A DNA stretch of 64,000 nt from Brevundimonas sp. SGAir0440 (lineage in GTDB: Bacteria; Pseudomonadota; Alphaproteobacteria; Caulobacterales; Caulobacteraceae): positions 310,001-374,000 of the forward strand of contig NZ_CP039435.1 of the NCBI RefSeq assembly GCF_005484585.1, given 5' to 3'. Positions 35,364-45,789 of this stretch are shown in pieces. The position numbers were made by a program, and so were the translations under genes. The stretch's first letter is position 1, and every line of letters starts with the position of its first letter. Below the pieces are notes generated by a model that ran no database searches, was not told where the DNA came from, and was given only the letters and a program-made list of their open reading frames with translations.

Positions 35364-36233
35364 ATGAGCCCTGCGAGACCCTCGGGACCGGCCCGTCTGG
35401 CCACCTATTTCCACGTTCACCTGGTGTCGGACTCGACCGGCGAGACCTTGAACGCCATGGCCAAGGCGGTGACCGCGCGTTTTGACGGCGTTATTCCGAT
35501 CGAGCACATCTATTCCCTGGTGCGATCGCCAAAGCAGATGGAGCGGGTGCTGCAGGAAGTAGAATCCGCGCCGGGCGTCGTTCTCCACACCCTGGTCGAC
35601 CGCGATCTGCGCGAGCAGCTGGAGGAAGGCTGCCGTCGCCTGGACATGCCCCAGATCGGCGCGCTGGATCCCTTGGTCGGCGCCATGTCGCGTTATCTCG
35701 GCGCGGCCCTGTCCACCCGCGTCGGCGCCCAGCACGCGCTGGACCACGACTATTTCAACCGGATCGCGGCGCTGGACTTCGCCATGGCCTACGATGACGG
35801 CCAGGGTTCGCTGGATCAGTTGGAGGGCGCCGACGTCGTCCTTTGCGGGGTCAGCCGGACGTCCAAGACCCCGACATGCATCTATCTGGCCCACCGGGGC
35901 ATTCGGGCGGCCAACGTGCCTCTGGTGCCGGGTCAGGAGGACGGCGAGCGGCTGACCAAGCTGAAGAACCCCTTGGTGATCGGCCTGACCGTGTCGCCGG
36001 ATCGGCTGGTTCAGATCCGCCGCAACCGCATCGACAATCTGAACGCCAGCCAGTCGTCGAACTATACCGACCAGGACGCCGTGCGCGACGAGACGATCAA
36101 GGCCCGGCGGGCCTTCGAGCGGCGCGGCTGGCCCACCATCGACGTGACCCGCCGCTCGGTGGAGGAGACGGCGGCGGCGATCACCAATCTGCTGAGCGAA
36201 CATCGCAACCACAAGATCGGGACCACCTGGTGA
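35364..36233 (+). CDS. ppsR: pyruvate, water dikinase regulatory protein (DUF299)
   Basis: Bifunctional ADP-dependent kinase/pyrophosphorylase that switches PEP synthase or pyruvate phosphate dikinase on and off. 289 residues; VHLVSDSTGETL at the N-terminus and the P-loop-like GVSRTSKTPTCIYLA near residue 160 are signatures. It is the first gene right of the origin, equivalent to RP001 of Caulobacter. I use the ATG at 35364, because an earlier in-frame ATG at 35229 would put 45 unconserved residues inside the origin. Confidence 0.93.
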   Translation: MSPARPSGPARLATYFHVHLVSDSTGETLNAMAKAVTARFDGVIPIEHIYSLVRSPKQMERVLQEVESAPGVVLHTLVDRDLREQLEEGCRRLDMPQIGALDPLVGAMSRYLGAALSTRVGAQHALDHDYFNRIAALDFAMAYDDGQGSLDQLEGADVVLCGVSRTSKTPTCIYLAHRGIRAANVPLVPGQEDGERLTKLKNPLVIGLTVSPDRLVQIRRNRIDNLNASQSSNYTDQDAVRDETIKARRAFERRGWPTIDVTRRSVEETAAAITNLLSEHRNHKIGTTW

Positions 36234-36865
36234 AAAGCATTCCTGCTGCGCTATCGCCCTCCGGGCTGCTTGAGCGCGGAACTCTCATCCTGGCGTCCAA
36301 GAGCGCGGCCCGCCGCGCCATGCTGGAAAACGCCGGCGTCGCCTTTGAGGTGCGCGTCGCCGATGTGGACGAGGACGCCATCAAGGCCGTCTCGACCGAT
36401 CTGGACGCCGCCGCCCTTGCCGTTCGTCTCGCGGAAGCCAAGGCCCTGGCCGTTTCGCGTGATGAGGAGACCGCCTGGGTGTTGGGCTCGGATCAGACCC
36501 TGGCCTTTGACGGCGGCCTGGTCTCCAAGGCCAGATCTCTGGATGCGGCGTGCGAGCGGCTGAAAGCCATGCGCGGCAAGTCCCACCAACTGCATTCCGG
36601 CGCAGCGCTGGCGACCAAGGGCCAGATCGTCTGGTCCGGCGTCGATACGGTACAGATGCGGATGCGCGATTTCTCCGACGCCTTCCTCGACGCCTATCTG
36701 GCGGCCGAGGGCGAGGCCCTGCTGTCCTGCGTCGGTGCCTACCGGCTCGAGGGCCTGGGCTCGCAGCTGTTCGAGGCGGTGGACGGCGACTATTTCACAG
36801 TGCTGGGTCTGCCGCTCTGGCCGGTGTTGAACGAGCTGCGTCGGGCGGGGGTGATCGCGGCATGA
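36230..36865 (+). CDS. maf: Maf-like nucleotide pyrophosphatase with N-terminal insertion
   Basis: Hydrolyses non-canonical or modified nucleoside triphosphates. 211 residues. The core begins [15 protein letters not shown], then [18 protein letters not shown] and [16 protein letters not shown]. The only workable start is the GTG at 36230, overlapping the ppsR stop (GTGA). It encodes [17 protein letters not shown] before the core, whereas Maf proteins usually begin M-(K)-TLILAS. These extra 15 codons coincide with copy C of the palindromic repeat, suggesting an in-frame insertion just after codon 2. Confidence 0.9.
   Translation: MKSIPAALSPSGLLERGTLILASKSAARRAMLENAGVAFEVRVADVDEDAIKAVSTDLDAAALAVRLAEAKALAVSRDEETAWVLGSDQTLAFDGGLVSKARSLDAACERLKAMRGKSHQLHSGAALATKGQIVWSGVDTVQMRMRDFSDAFLDAYLAAEGEALLSCVGAYRLEGLGSQLFEAVDGDYFTVLGLPLWPVLNELRRAGVIAA
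36237..36279. repeat. palindromic element, copy C, within maf
   Basis: GCATT at 36237-36241, outer stem GCGCT (36248-36252) with AGCGC (36273-36277), inner GCCC-TCCG-GGC, and the tail GGGCTGCTTGAGCGC. It aligns throughout with copy A at 20227-20269 and contributes codons 3-17 of maf. Confidence 0.75.
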
Positions 36866-37692
36866 GCACGCACCGCATAACCGGGGCGGCCATGGTCGCC
36901 GGGATCGCCGGAAACCCGGTCGGCCATTCGCTCAGCCCGGTCATCCACAACGCTTGGCTGGCGGCCGGCGGGATCGACGGCGCCTATGTTCCCTTCGCCC
37001 CTGCCGATGCGGCCGGTTTCGAGGCGCTGGTCGCGGCGGGGCGTGCGGGTCTAATCATGGGGCTGAACGTCACCGCGCCGTTCAAGGAACAGGCCTTCGC
37101 CCTAGCGGATCAGGCGACGGCGGCGGCGCGGCTGACGTCCTCGGCCAATATACTGCAGTTCGAAAACGGGCGGGTACTGGCCGACAGTTCCGACGGGATC
37201 GGCCTGATGCGCGGCCTCAAGGAACAGGCGCCGGACCTGGACGTGGCCGGGCGGCCGGTGGTGATGCTGGGCGCCGGCGGCGCGGCCCGCGCAGGGTCCG
37301 GCGCCTTGGTCGAGGCGGGCGCCGAGGTTCGCATCGTCAACCGTTCGCCCGAACGCGCCCAGGCCCTGGCCGTCGATCTTGGACCCTCGGTTCGGGTCAT
37401 GGCGGCCGAGGATGCTTTGGACGGCGCAGCCTTGGTCATCAATGCGCTCAGCGTCCCGCCCAGCATCGACTTCGACCGGATCGCGCCCGGCACGGTGGTG
37501 ATGGACATGACCTACAAGCCGCTGGCCACGCCGTTCCTGACGTCGGCGCGCGGACGCGGCCTGCCGACGGTGGATGGATTGGCGATGCTGATCGGCCAGG
37601 CGGCGCCGTCGTTCGAAGCCCTGTTCCGCCGCCAGCCGCCGCCGCTCGATCTTCGCGCCCTGTTGATGACCCATCTGGGCGAGACGGCATGA
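36862..37692 (+). CDS. aroE: shikimate dehydrogenase
   Basis: NADPH-dependent reduction of 3-dehydroshikimate in the aromatic amino acid pathway. 276 residues. The substrate Ser motif is [11 protein letters not shown], the catalytic Lys is in [12 protein letters not shown], and the NADP fold has [11 protein letters not shown]. The ATG overlaps the maf stop by four bases (ATGA) and its own stop overlaps coaE the same way. Confidence 0.95.
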   Translation: MSTHRITGAAMVAGIAGNPVGHSLSPVIHNAWLAAGGIDGAYVPFAPADAAGFEALVAAGRAGLIMGLNVTAPFKEQAFALADQATAAARLTSSANILQFENGRVLADSSDGIGLMRGLKEQAPDLDVAGRPVVMLGAGGAARAGSGALVEAGAEVRIVNRSPERAQALAVDLGPSVRVMAAEDALDGAALVINALSVPPSIDFDRIAPGTVVMDMTYKPLATPFLTSARGRGLPTVDGLAMLIGQAAPSFEALFRRQPPPLDLRALLMTHLGETA

Positions 37693-38321
37693 TCCTGCTC
37701 GGTCTCACCGGCTCTATCGGCATGGGCAAGTCGACGACGACGGCCATGTTCGCCGATCTGGGCGCGGTCGTCTGGAACGCCGACGATGCGGTTCACCGCC
37801 TCTATGCGCCAGGCGGCGCGGCGGTCGGCGCTGTGAGCGAAGCCTTTCCCGGCGTCGTGGTGGACGGCGCGGTCGATCGCACGCGTCTGGCCGAGGCGCT
37901 TGGGAAAGACGACACCGCCTTTCGGCGTCTGGAAGCCATCGTGCACCCCCTGGTCGCTCAGGGTCGCGCAGCCGATCTGGAGGCGGCGCGCTCGGCGGGT
38001 GTGAAACTGGCGGTTCTGGACATCCCCCTGCTGTTCGAGACGGGCGGGGACAAGGCCGTCGACGCCGTGGTGGTGGTCACCGCCGATCCGGCGATCCAGG
38101 CGGAGCGCGTCCTGGCTCGTCCCGGCATGACCCGCGAACGGTTCGACGCCATCCTGGCGCGCCAGATGCCGGACGCGGAAAAGCGCGCCCGCGCCGATTT
38201 CGTCATCGACACCGGCCGGGGTTTGGAGGCTGCTCGGGCCGAGATCGAGGCGATCGTCGCCGTAGTTCTGGACCCGTCGTGGATATCTCCCCGGCGCGGC
38301 GCGGCAAGCCTTTCGCGCTGA
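37689..38321 (+). CDS. coaE: dephospho-CoA kinase
   Basis: Last step of coenzyme A synthesis: phosphorylates the 3'-hydroxyl of dephospho-CoA. 210 residues; the P-loop is [12 protein letters not shown], followed by [11 protein letters not shown] and [12 protein letters not shown]. The start overlaps aroE by four bases, completing the coupled ppsR-maf-aroE-coaE run that continues to dnaQ, the same order as at the Caulobacter origin. Confidence 0.96.
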   Translation: MILLGLTGSIGMGKSTTTAMFADLGAVVWNADDAVHRLYAPGGAAVGAVSEAFPGVVVDGAVDRTRLAEALGKDDTAFRRLEAIVHPLVAQGRAADLEAARSAGVKLAVLDIPLLFETGGDKAVDAVVVVTADPAIQAERVLARPGMTRERFDAILARQMPDAEKRARADFVIDTGRGLEAARAEIEAIVAVVLDPSWISPRRGAASLSR

Positions 38322-38345
38322 GGCGAATGCCGCCATTAAGGGCGA

Positions 38346-39068
38346 ATGGCGCGTGAGATCGTTCTGGATACGGAAACCACCGGCTTCGACCCCAAGACGG
38401 GCGACCGGCTGATCGAGGTCGGCTGTATCGAGATCCAGGACCTGCTGCCGACGGGGCGGACCTTCCATCGGTTCGTCAACCCCGAGCGGCTGATCCCGCC
38501 CGACGCCATTCGGGTTCACGGCATCACCGACGAGAAGGTCAAGGATGCGCCCAAGTTCGCCGAGATCGCCGACGAGCTGATCGAATTCATCGGCGATGCG
38601 CAGATGATCGCCCACAACGCCGCCTTCGACCGCAACTTCATCGACTTCGAATATGCGCGATGCGGCCGGCCGATCACCGGCGAGGCGCGCTGGACCGATA
38701 CGCTGAAACTGGCCCAGACGCGGTTTCCGGGCATGCCCAACTCGCTGGACGCCCTGTGCAAACGCTACAAGGTGTCGCTGGTCGAGCGGACGCTGCACGG
38801 CGCCCTGATCGACGCCCGTCTGCTGGCCGAGGTCTATCTGGAGCTTCGCGGCGGCAAGGAGCGGGTGCTGGATCTGTCGTCGGCGCCGGTCGGTCGTGGT
38901 CCTGGCGGCGTCATCGAAACCGCCGCCTACGGCCAGCGTCCCCGCCCCCTGGCGCCGCGCTCCACGCCAGAGGAACAGGCCGCCCACGTCGCCTTCCTCG
39001 CCAAGGCGCTGAAGGACCGCTCACTGTGGGAAGCCTACGGCCTGCCATCGCAGGAAGACGCGGCGTAG
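38346..39068 (+). CDS. dnaQ: DNA polymerase III subunit epsilon
   Basis: Proofreading 3'-5' exonuclease of the replicative polymerase. 240 residues. ExoI motif VLDTETTGFDPK, ExoII HNAAFDRNFIDFE, ExoIII with HGALIDARLLAEVYLE. The C-terminal tail carries a clamp-binding-like and alpha-binding region of low complexity. It starts 24 bp after coaE on the same strand. In Caulobacter secB and dnaA follow within a few genes; here the strand switches instead. Confidence 0.95.
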   Translation: MAREIVLDTETTGFDPKTGDRLIEVGCIEIQDLLPTGRTFHRFVNPERLIPPDAIRVHGITDEKVKDAPKFAEIADELIEFIGDAQMIAHNAAFDRNFIDFEYARCGRPITGEARWTDTLKLAQTRFPGMPNSLDALCKRYKVSLVERTLHGALIDARLLAEVYLELRGGKERVLDLSSAPVGRGPGGVIETAAYGQRPRPLAPRSTPEEQAAHVAFLAKALKDRSLWEAYGLPSQEDAA

Positions 39069-39097
39069 GTCACTACTCACAACACCGCACAATAGAT

Positions 39098-39136
39098 GCG
39101 CTCAAGTCGTGAGCGACCGCGTCGCGAACATAGCGC
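39098..39136. repeat. possible palindromic element, copy D (reverse orientation)
   Basis: Reads GCGCTCAAG ... TAGCGC, the reverse complement of the GCGCTA ... CTTGAGCGC frame of copy C, with an inner GCGAC-CGC-GTCGC stem in place of the usual one. The GCATT arm is missing. It fills the short gap between the convergent dnaQ and dapB stops. Confidence 0.5.
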
Positions 39137-39155
39137 GGCGCGCAGCGCCCCAGGC

Positions 39156-39905
39156 TTAAGCCTGCCGGAAGCCCAGCACGTCCTGCATGTCATAGAGACC
39201 GGGGCCCCGTGTCCGCACCCAGGAGGCGGCGGCGACAGCGCCCTTTGCAAACAACGACCGATCGATCGCCGAGTGGCTCAGGGTCAGCACCTCATCTTCC
39301 GATGCGAACAGCACCGTGTGCTCGCCGATGATGCCGCCGGCGCGGATGGAGGAAAAGCCGATCTTGCCGCTCTCGCGCTCGCCCTGGACCCCGTCGTAGG
39401 GTTTGGAGCGCAGACCATCCAGATCCGAGAACCGCCCCTCGGCGGCGGCTTCGCCCAGCATCAGGGCCGTGCCCGACGGTGAATCCACTTTCCGGCGGTG
39501 GTGGGCCTCGGTGATCTCGATGTCCCAGTCCTGGGCGTCCAGACGCTGGGCCGCGTGCTGGACCAGGCCGATCAGGATGTTCACGCCCAAGGAAAAGTTG
39601 CCACTCTTGACGATGGCGACCTTCTCGGCGGCCTTCATCAGGTCGGCCTCCTGCTCGTCCGTGAAGCCGGTCGAGCCGATTACCAGGGCCGGGCCGCCGC
39701 GCTCGGCTGCGCTCTGGGCCAGGGCCACCGAGGCGGCCGGGGTCGAGAAGTCGATGATCACGTCGCACAGCGACAGGTCGGCGGTCTCGCCCCAATCGAA
39801 GCGGGCGGCGACCACCACGTCCTCGCGGGCGTCCAGAACCTGAGAGACCGCACGCCCCATCCGGCCGCGATAGCCGGAAATGCCGGCGTGGAAGATTGCG
39901 CTCAA
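39156..39905 (-). CDS. dapB: 4-hydroxy-tetrahydrodipicolinate reductase
   Basis: NAD(P)H-dependent step to lysine and meso-diaminopimelate. 249 residues. The nucleotide motif is GISGYRGRMGRAV; the catalytic block is TEAHHRRKVDSPSGTAL. The start is a TTG at 39905, the only start upstream of the Rossmann motif, and it overlaps the dnaJ stop by four bases (TTGA), so expression is coupled to dnaJ. Confidence 0.94.
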   Translation of the reverse strand: MSAIFHAGISGYRGRMGRAVSQVLDAREDVVVAARFDWGETADLSLCDVIIDFSTPAASVALAQSAAERGGPALVIGSTGFTDEQEADLMKAAEKVAIVKSGNFSLGVNILIGLVQHAAQRLDAQDWDIEITEAHHRRKVDSPSGTALMLGEAAAEGRFSDLDGLRSKPYDGVQGERESGKIGFSSIRAGGIIGEHTVLFASEDEVLTLSHSAIDRSLFAKGAVAAASWVRTRGPGLYDMQDVLGFRQA

Positions 39906-41104
39906 ACCGCGTTCTCTTTCGACCCGTCCGCGTCCTGATTGCCCAGGATGTCGGCCCAGAAACGCTTCGCCTTTCCGGCAAAGCTGGAATTCCTGGGGTT
40001 CTGCCCCTCTCCGAACGACAGGGCAAGCTCTTCCAGCAACTCACGCTGGCGCGCGGTCAGATCGGTGGGCGTCTCGACGAACAGCTCGACGACCAGATCG
40101 CCGCGGTTGCGGCCGTTCAGATGGGGCATGCCCTTGCCCTTGATGCGCACGGTCTTGCCGGTCTGGGCGCCGGCCGGCACGGCGACCGAGGCCTTGCACT
40201 TGCCGTCGCAGGCCGTGGAGACCAGGCAGGGCGCGTCGATCTCGCCGCCCAAGGCCGCCACCGTCATTGGCACGGGCACGGTGACCAGCAGGTCCAGGTT
40301 GTCGCGCTCGAACAGGTCGTGCGGCGTGACCGAGATGAAGACATACAGATCGCCGCGCGGTCCGCCGCGCTGGCCCGCATCGCCCTCGCCCGACAGACGG
40401 ATGCGCGAACCGTCGTCCACGCCGGCCGGGATTTTCAGGTTCAAGGTGCGGGTTTTGCGCACCTGGCCGTGCCCGTGGCAGGTGGTGCAGGGATCGGCGA
40501 TCATCTGACCCTGGCCGTGACAACGGGGGCAGGTGCGCTCGACCTGGAAGAAGCCGTTGGCCTGGCGCACGCGACCGGCGCCCTGGCAGGTGGTGCAGGT
40601 GACGGGCTTGGTGCCCGGCTTGGCGCCCGACCCCTCGCAGGTGTCGCAGGTCATGGTCGAGGGGATGTCGATCTCGACGTCTTCGCCCTTGTAAGCCTGC
40701 TCCAGGGTGATCTCCAGATCATAGCGCAGGTCCGAGCCCCGGCGCGGTCCGCCCTGCTGGCCCCGGCCCTGGCGTCCGCCGAAGGCGTCGCCGAACGCAT
40801 CGCCGAAGACCTGGGAGAAGATGTCGTTGATGTCCGAGAAGCCCTGGCCGCCCTGGCCGAAGGGATTGCCGCCCCCGCCGCCGTTCACGCCCGCATGGCC
40901 GTAACGATCATAGGCCGCGCGCTTCTTGTCGTCCGACAGCACCGTATAGGCCTCGGACAGCTCCTTGAACTTGGCCATCGACTCTTCCGAACCGCCGTTG
41001 CGGTCCGGGTGGTGGATCATGGCCAGCTTGCGGTAGGCGGCTTTCAGGCCGGGGGCGTCGATCGTGCGTTCGACACCCAGAACTTCGTAATAATCACGCG
41101 CCAT
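39902..41104 (-). CDS. dnaJ: chaperone protein DnaJ
   Basis: Hsp40 co-chaperone that stimulates DnaK ATPase. 400 residues in the full type I layout: J domain with HPD (MIHHPDRNGG), Gly/Phe-rich linker rich in GGGGNPFGQGG, and four CxxCxGxG zinc repeats (CDTCEGSG, CTTCQGAG, CPRCHGQG, CTTCHGHG), then two beta-sandwich domains. It follows dnaK after 177 bp that contain a hairpin and its own heat-shock-like promoter. Confidence 0.97.
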   Translation of the reverse strand: MARDYYEVLGVERTIDAPGLKAAYRKLAMIHHPDRNGGSEESMAKFKELSEAYTVLSDDKKRAAYDRYGHAGVNGGGGGNPFGQGGQGFSDINDIFSQVFGDAFGDAFGGRQGRGQQGGPRRGSDLRYDLEITLEQAYKGEDVEIDIPSTMTCDTCEGSGAKPGTKPVTCTTCQGAGRVRQANGFFQVERTCPRCHGQGQMIADPCTTCHGHGQVRKTRTLNLKIPAGVDDGSRIRLSGEGDAGQRGGPRGDLYVFISVTPHDLFERDNLDLLVTVPVPMTVAALGGEIDAPCLVSTACDGKCKASVAVPAGAQTGKTVRIKGKGMPHLNGRNRGDLVVELFVETPTDLTARQRELLEELALSFGEGQNPRNSSFAGKAKRFWADILGNQDADGSKENAV

Positions 41105-41185
41105 CGGGCGTTCGTCCTCATACTTCCCCGTTCGCTTTCGCCTCGCCTCTTATCGAGCGTTGGTCGAAATCGATGTCCCGGCTGA

Positions 41186-41212
41186 CATGGGGTCCGGGAC
41201 CAATGATGCAAG
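41186..41212 (-). promoter_or_regulatory. candidate heat-shock (sigma-32) promoter for dnaJ
   Basis: On the minus strand CTTG (41212-41209), 17 bp, then CCCATG (41191-41186). This matches the CTTG-N17-CCCAT form seen upstream of dnaK. It is about 80 bp upstream of dnaJ. Moderate support only. Confidence 0.4.
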
Positions 41213-41224
41213 TTTCATGAAACG

Positions 41225-41255
41225 AACCCCCGCCTACCAAAGGCAAGCGGGGGTT
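41225..41255 (-). terminator. hairpin after dnaK, terminator or attenuator
   Basis: A perfect 9-bp stem AACCCCCGC / GCGGGGGTT with a 13-base loop, about 26 bp beyond the dnaK stop. On the minus strand it is followed by CGTTTC, a short T run, so partial termination is likely. It could lower dnaJ levels relative to dnaK. Confidence 0.65.
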
Positions 41256-41281
41256 TGAATCACGTCAAATCATCGCGGCGC

Positions 41282-43189
<1,908 letters not shown>

Positions 43190-43328
43190 GTGTTCTTCAG
43201 TCTCTCTGGTTCGGCGGGCGATGCGGCGGCCTTCGACGAAGCGCCGCGCGTGACCGCCCCCGGTTGGGTTGGCGTGGATCAGGCTGGATAGCCCCAAGTT
43301 TCGCGGGGTTTCTCCGAAGCTGGCCCCG

Positions 43329-43356
43329 ATATGGGAAAATCCCCCCCGCCCGCAAG
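43329..43356 (-). promoter_or_regulatory. candidate heat-shock (sigma-32) promoter for dnaK
   Basis: On the minus strand CTTG (43356-43353), 17 bp, then CCCATAT (43335-43329), close to the alphaproteobacterial sigma-32 consensus CTTG-N17-CYTAT. About 140 bp upstream of the dnaK ATG. Confidence 0.6.
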
Positions 43357-43479
43357 GGCGTTATGCGATTCAAAGCTTTCGAAGAACGATGAAATTCGAA
43401 GATGCAGAGACAGCGATCTTCGGGCATAAGATTTCCCGTCGCGATCTGGGGACCGCGATGAAGGAAGGGAGAGGAAACA

Positions 43480-43848
43480 ATGATCAAGACCATGCTTAAG
43501 GCCGCCGTCGCCGCCGCCGTTCTGATCGGCTCTGCGGCTGCCGCGGCGCCGCCCGCTGGGGCGCCGGCCATTCAGTCGCGCGACGGCTATGATCGGCACG
43601 TCACCATCAAGAACCGCACCGGCTGGACCATGTTGCGCTTCTACGCGTCGGATTCGCGCAGCGACGACTGGGAAGAGGACATCCTCGGCTCGGACATTCT
43701 GGAAAGCGGGCAGGATGTGCGCATCAACATCGATGACGGTTCGGGCGCCTGCATCTATGACTTCAAGGCCGAGTTCACCAACGGTCAGGAGCTGACGCGG
43801 TCGCGCATCAATGTCTGTGAGGTCAGCGAATACACCTACACCCGTTGA
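43480..43848 (+). CDS. small exported protein of unknown function
   Basis: A 122-residue protein with a Sec signal (MIKTMLKAAVAAAVLIGSAAAAA). The mature domain contains DWEEDILGSDIL, VRINIDDGSGACIYDF and INVCEVSEYTY, with two Cys that may pair. Similar short exported proteins are common in alphaproteobacteria and are sometimes mislabelled argininosuccinate lyase; nothing here resembles that enzyme. GGGAGAGGAAAC precedes the ATG. It ends one base before the alkB GTG. Confidence 0.85.
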   Translation: MIKTMLKAAVAAAVLIGSAAAAAPPAGAPAIQSRDGYDRHVTIKNRTGWTMLRFYASDSRSDDWEEDILGSDILESGQDVRINIDDGSGACIYDFKAEFTNGQELTRSRINVCEVSEYTYTR

Positions 43849-43849
43849 G

Positions 43850-44449
43850 GTGAAGACCGCCGTCGAGGGCTTCCGGCTCTGGCCGGGGGCGTTCGACGCC
43901 GTGGCGCAGGCTGATCTGGTCGCCGAGGTGTTCGCCCGGCTGGATGACGCGCCGCTGTATCAACCGACCACGCCCGGCGGTCGGCCTTTTTCGGTTCATA
44001 TGAGCAACTTCGGGCCGCTGGGCTGGGTCTCCGACCGGGGCGGCTATCGCTATCAGTCGACCCATCCCGAGACCGGGCGACCCTGGCCAGCGATCCCGAC
44101 TGTGCTGCTCGACCTGTGGGACGCCACGGTCGCCTGGCCCACGCCGCCGGACGCCTGTCTGGTCAATCTGTATCGCGATGCGGCGAAGATGGGCCTGCAC
44201 CAGGACAAGGATGAGGCCGACCTCGGCGCGCCCGTCCTTTCGGTGTCGCTAGGGGACACGGCGACGTTCCGCATCGGCGCGGCGCAGGGCGGCCGCACCA
44301 CGACGTTGAAACTGGACAGCGGCGACGTCTGCGCCCTGACCGGACCCGCGCGCCTGGCCCGTCATGGCGTCGACCGCGTTCTTGCGGGATCGTCGCGCCT
44401 GATCCCCGGCGGCGGCCGGCTGAACCTGACGCTGCGCTGCGCCGGTTGA
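43850..44449 (+). CDS. alkB: alkylated DNA repair dioxygenase AlkB
   Basis: Fe(II)/2-oxoglutarate dioxygenase that demethylates 1-meA and 3-meC. 199 residues. Iron ligands sit in GLHQDKDEA (His-x-Asp) and in RHGVDRV; the 2-oxoglutarate Arg is in LNLTLRCAG. I chose the GTG at 43850, which gives the usual MKTAVEGFRLWPG start; an in-frame ATG at 43811 would overlap the preceding gene by 38 bp. In Caulobacter alkB also sits next to dnaK near the origin. Confidence 0.93.
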   Translation: MKTAVEGFRLWPGAFDAVAQADLVAEVFARLDDAPLYQPTTPGGRPFSVHMSNFGPLGWVSDRGGYRYQSTHPETGRPWPAIPTVLLDLWDATVAWPTPPDACLVNLYRDAAKMGLHQDKDEADLGAPVLSVSLGDTATFRIGAAQGGRTTTLKLDSGDVCALTGPARLARHGVDRVLAGSSRLIPGGGRLNLTLRCAG

Positions 44450-44492
44450 GTATCGGATTTTTGGACTGGCTTTCGCCGGCAAGCTGCGGCGT

Positions 44493-45251
44493 ATGTCGAA
44501 GATGGATGATCTGAAGCGCCGTTGGGCCCGGCTGGAGCCCCATGTCACCGTCGTGGGGCCGAACGACGACCGGCCCCGTCCTGCCGTGCTGATGTTCCAT
44601 GGCTGCGGGGGTCTGCGCGATCACCTGCCCCGCTACGCCGAGGTCGCCAAGGCGGCGGGCTGGCGCGCCTTCATCGTCGATTCCTACGGCCCGCGCGGAT
44701 GGGGCCGGGCCTTCACCCTGGCGGCGGTCTGCACGGGCCTGTCGTTCCGGGGCTATGAGCGGGTGGGCGACGTTCTGGCGGCGATCCAGGGCGTTTCGGC
44801 CCGCCCCGATGTCGATGCGACGAAGCTGGCCCTGGCCGGGTGGAGCCATGGCGGCTGGTCGATCATGGAGATGATGAGCGGCGCGCCGACGCCCGGCGCC
44901 TTTGGCGTGACCGATCCCGCCGGCGCCGACCTGTCCGGCGTCAAGGCGGTGTGGCTGGCCTATCCCTACATCGGCCCGTTTGCCTTCAACCGGCTGAAGC
45001 CCTGGCGGCATTGCCCGCGCGTCCTGGCCGTCACCTGCAAGCGCGACCACCTGACCACCGTTCGCAACGCCGAGCAGGTCAACACCATGATCCGCAACTG
45101 CGGCTCCGAGGTCGAAAGCTGGATCGCCAGCGGCACTCACGCCTTCGACGAACCGACCAACAACGGTCCGATGCGCCACGATCCGGAACTGACAGTCGAG
45201 GCCCTGCGCCGTTTCGGCGCCTTCCTGACCGACGCCGTGCCACACGGGTGA
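44493..45251 (+). CDS. dienelactone hydrolase-family protein
   Basis: A 252-residue alpha/beta hydrolase. LMFHGCGGLRDH forms the oxyanion region, GWSHGG holds the nucleophile Ser118 (dienelactone hydrolases proper use Cys), and a C-terminal GTHAFDEP gives the His. No signal peptide. Substrate unknown. It lies 43 bp after alkB on the same strand but may have its own promoter. Confidence 0.85.
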   Translation: MSKMDDLKRRWARLEPHVTVVGPNDDRPRPAVLMFHGCGGLRDHLPRYAEVAKAAGWRAFIVDSYGPRGWGRAFTLAAVCTGLSFRGYERVGDVLAAIQGVSARPDVDATKLALAGWSHGGWSIMEMMSGAPTPGAFGVTDPAGADLSGVKAVWLAYPYIGPFAFNRLKPWRHCPRVLAVTCKRDHLTTVRNAEQVNTMIRNCGSEVESWIASGTHAFDEPTNNGPMRHDPELTVEALRRFGAFLTDAVPHG

Positions 45252-45292
45252 AAAAGAAAACTGACCCGCGCTCTTGACGGGCGATCCATCAC

Positions 45293-45309
45293 GTAACAAT
45301 TGCGGTTAC
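45293..45309. promoter_or_regulatory. candidate Rrf2 operator GTAAC-N7-GTTAC
   Basis: A perfect 5+5 inverted repeat with a 7-base spacer, directly abutting the ATG at 45310 of the Rrf2 gene and 13 bp after a TTGACG -35-like motif (45274-45279). Such placement fits autorepression. The spacer AATTGCG is AT-leaning, as in many Rrf2 sites. Confidence 0.55.
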
Positions 45310-45789
45310 ATGAAAAAGGATTCCCGCCTGTCCAACATTCTCCACGCCCTGCTGCACATGGCCGAGCATGAGACACGCACCGGCGCGCCAATGACCTCGG
45401 ACCAGCTGGCGGTGTGCCTGTCCACCAATCCCGTAGTGGTGCGCCGAACCATGGCCGGTCTGCGCGAGCAGGGATTGGTGGCGTCGGAAAAGGGGCATGG
45501 CGGCGGCTGGCGTCTGTCGCGACCGCTGGATCAGGTCACCCTGGGCCAGGTGAACACCGCCCTCGGCGGTGCGGATCTGTTTCCTGCCGCTCCGCCCATC
45601 GAGGCTGACGGCTGCCTGGTCGAGGCGGCGGTCAACGACGCTCTGGCCGAGACCTACGCCGCCGCCCGCGCCCTGCTGATCGCGCGCCTGAACGACATCA
45701 CCCTGGCCGATCTGGCGGCGGATTTCTCGCGCCGCATGGCCGAACATCCCAAGAGAGACCTGCTCCATGCCCACGCCCGAAAGTCCTGA
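45310..45789 (+). CDS. Rrf2-family transcriptional regulator
   Basis: A 159-residue winged-helix regulator. The HTH is TSDQLAVCLSTNPVVVRRTM and the wing is EKGHGGGWRLSRP, diagnostic of Rrf2. It has two Cys residues (one in the HTH, one in ADGCLVEA), without the three-Cys Fe-S cluster motif of IscR/NsrR, so it may sense redox through single thiols. It precedes and overlaps a flavin oxidoreductase gene by 23 bp, the probable target. Confidence 0.9.
   Translation: MKKDSRLSNILHALLHMAEHETRTGAPMTSDQLAVCLSTNPVVVRRTMAGLREQGLVASEKGHGGGWRLSRPLDQVTLGQVNTALGGADLFPAAPPIEADGCLVEAAVNDALAETYAAARALLIARLNDITLADLAADFSRRMAEHPKRDLLHAHARKS

Noticed and set aside
41213..41224. GTTTCATGAAAC palindrome after dnaK, like a parS lacking its central CG
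   Set aside because: ParB needs the full GTTTCACGTGAAAC spacing; loss of two central bases shifts the half-sites, and it lies on the other side of the origin. Kept only as a chance palindrome.
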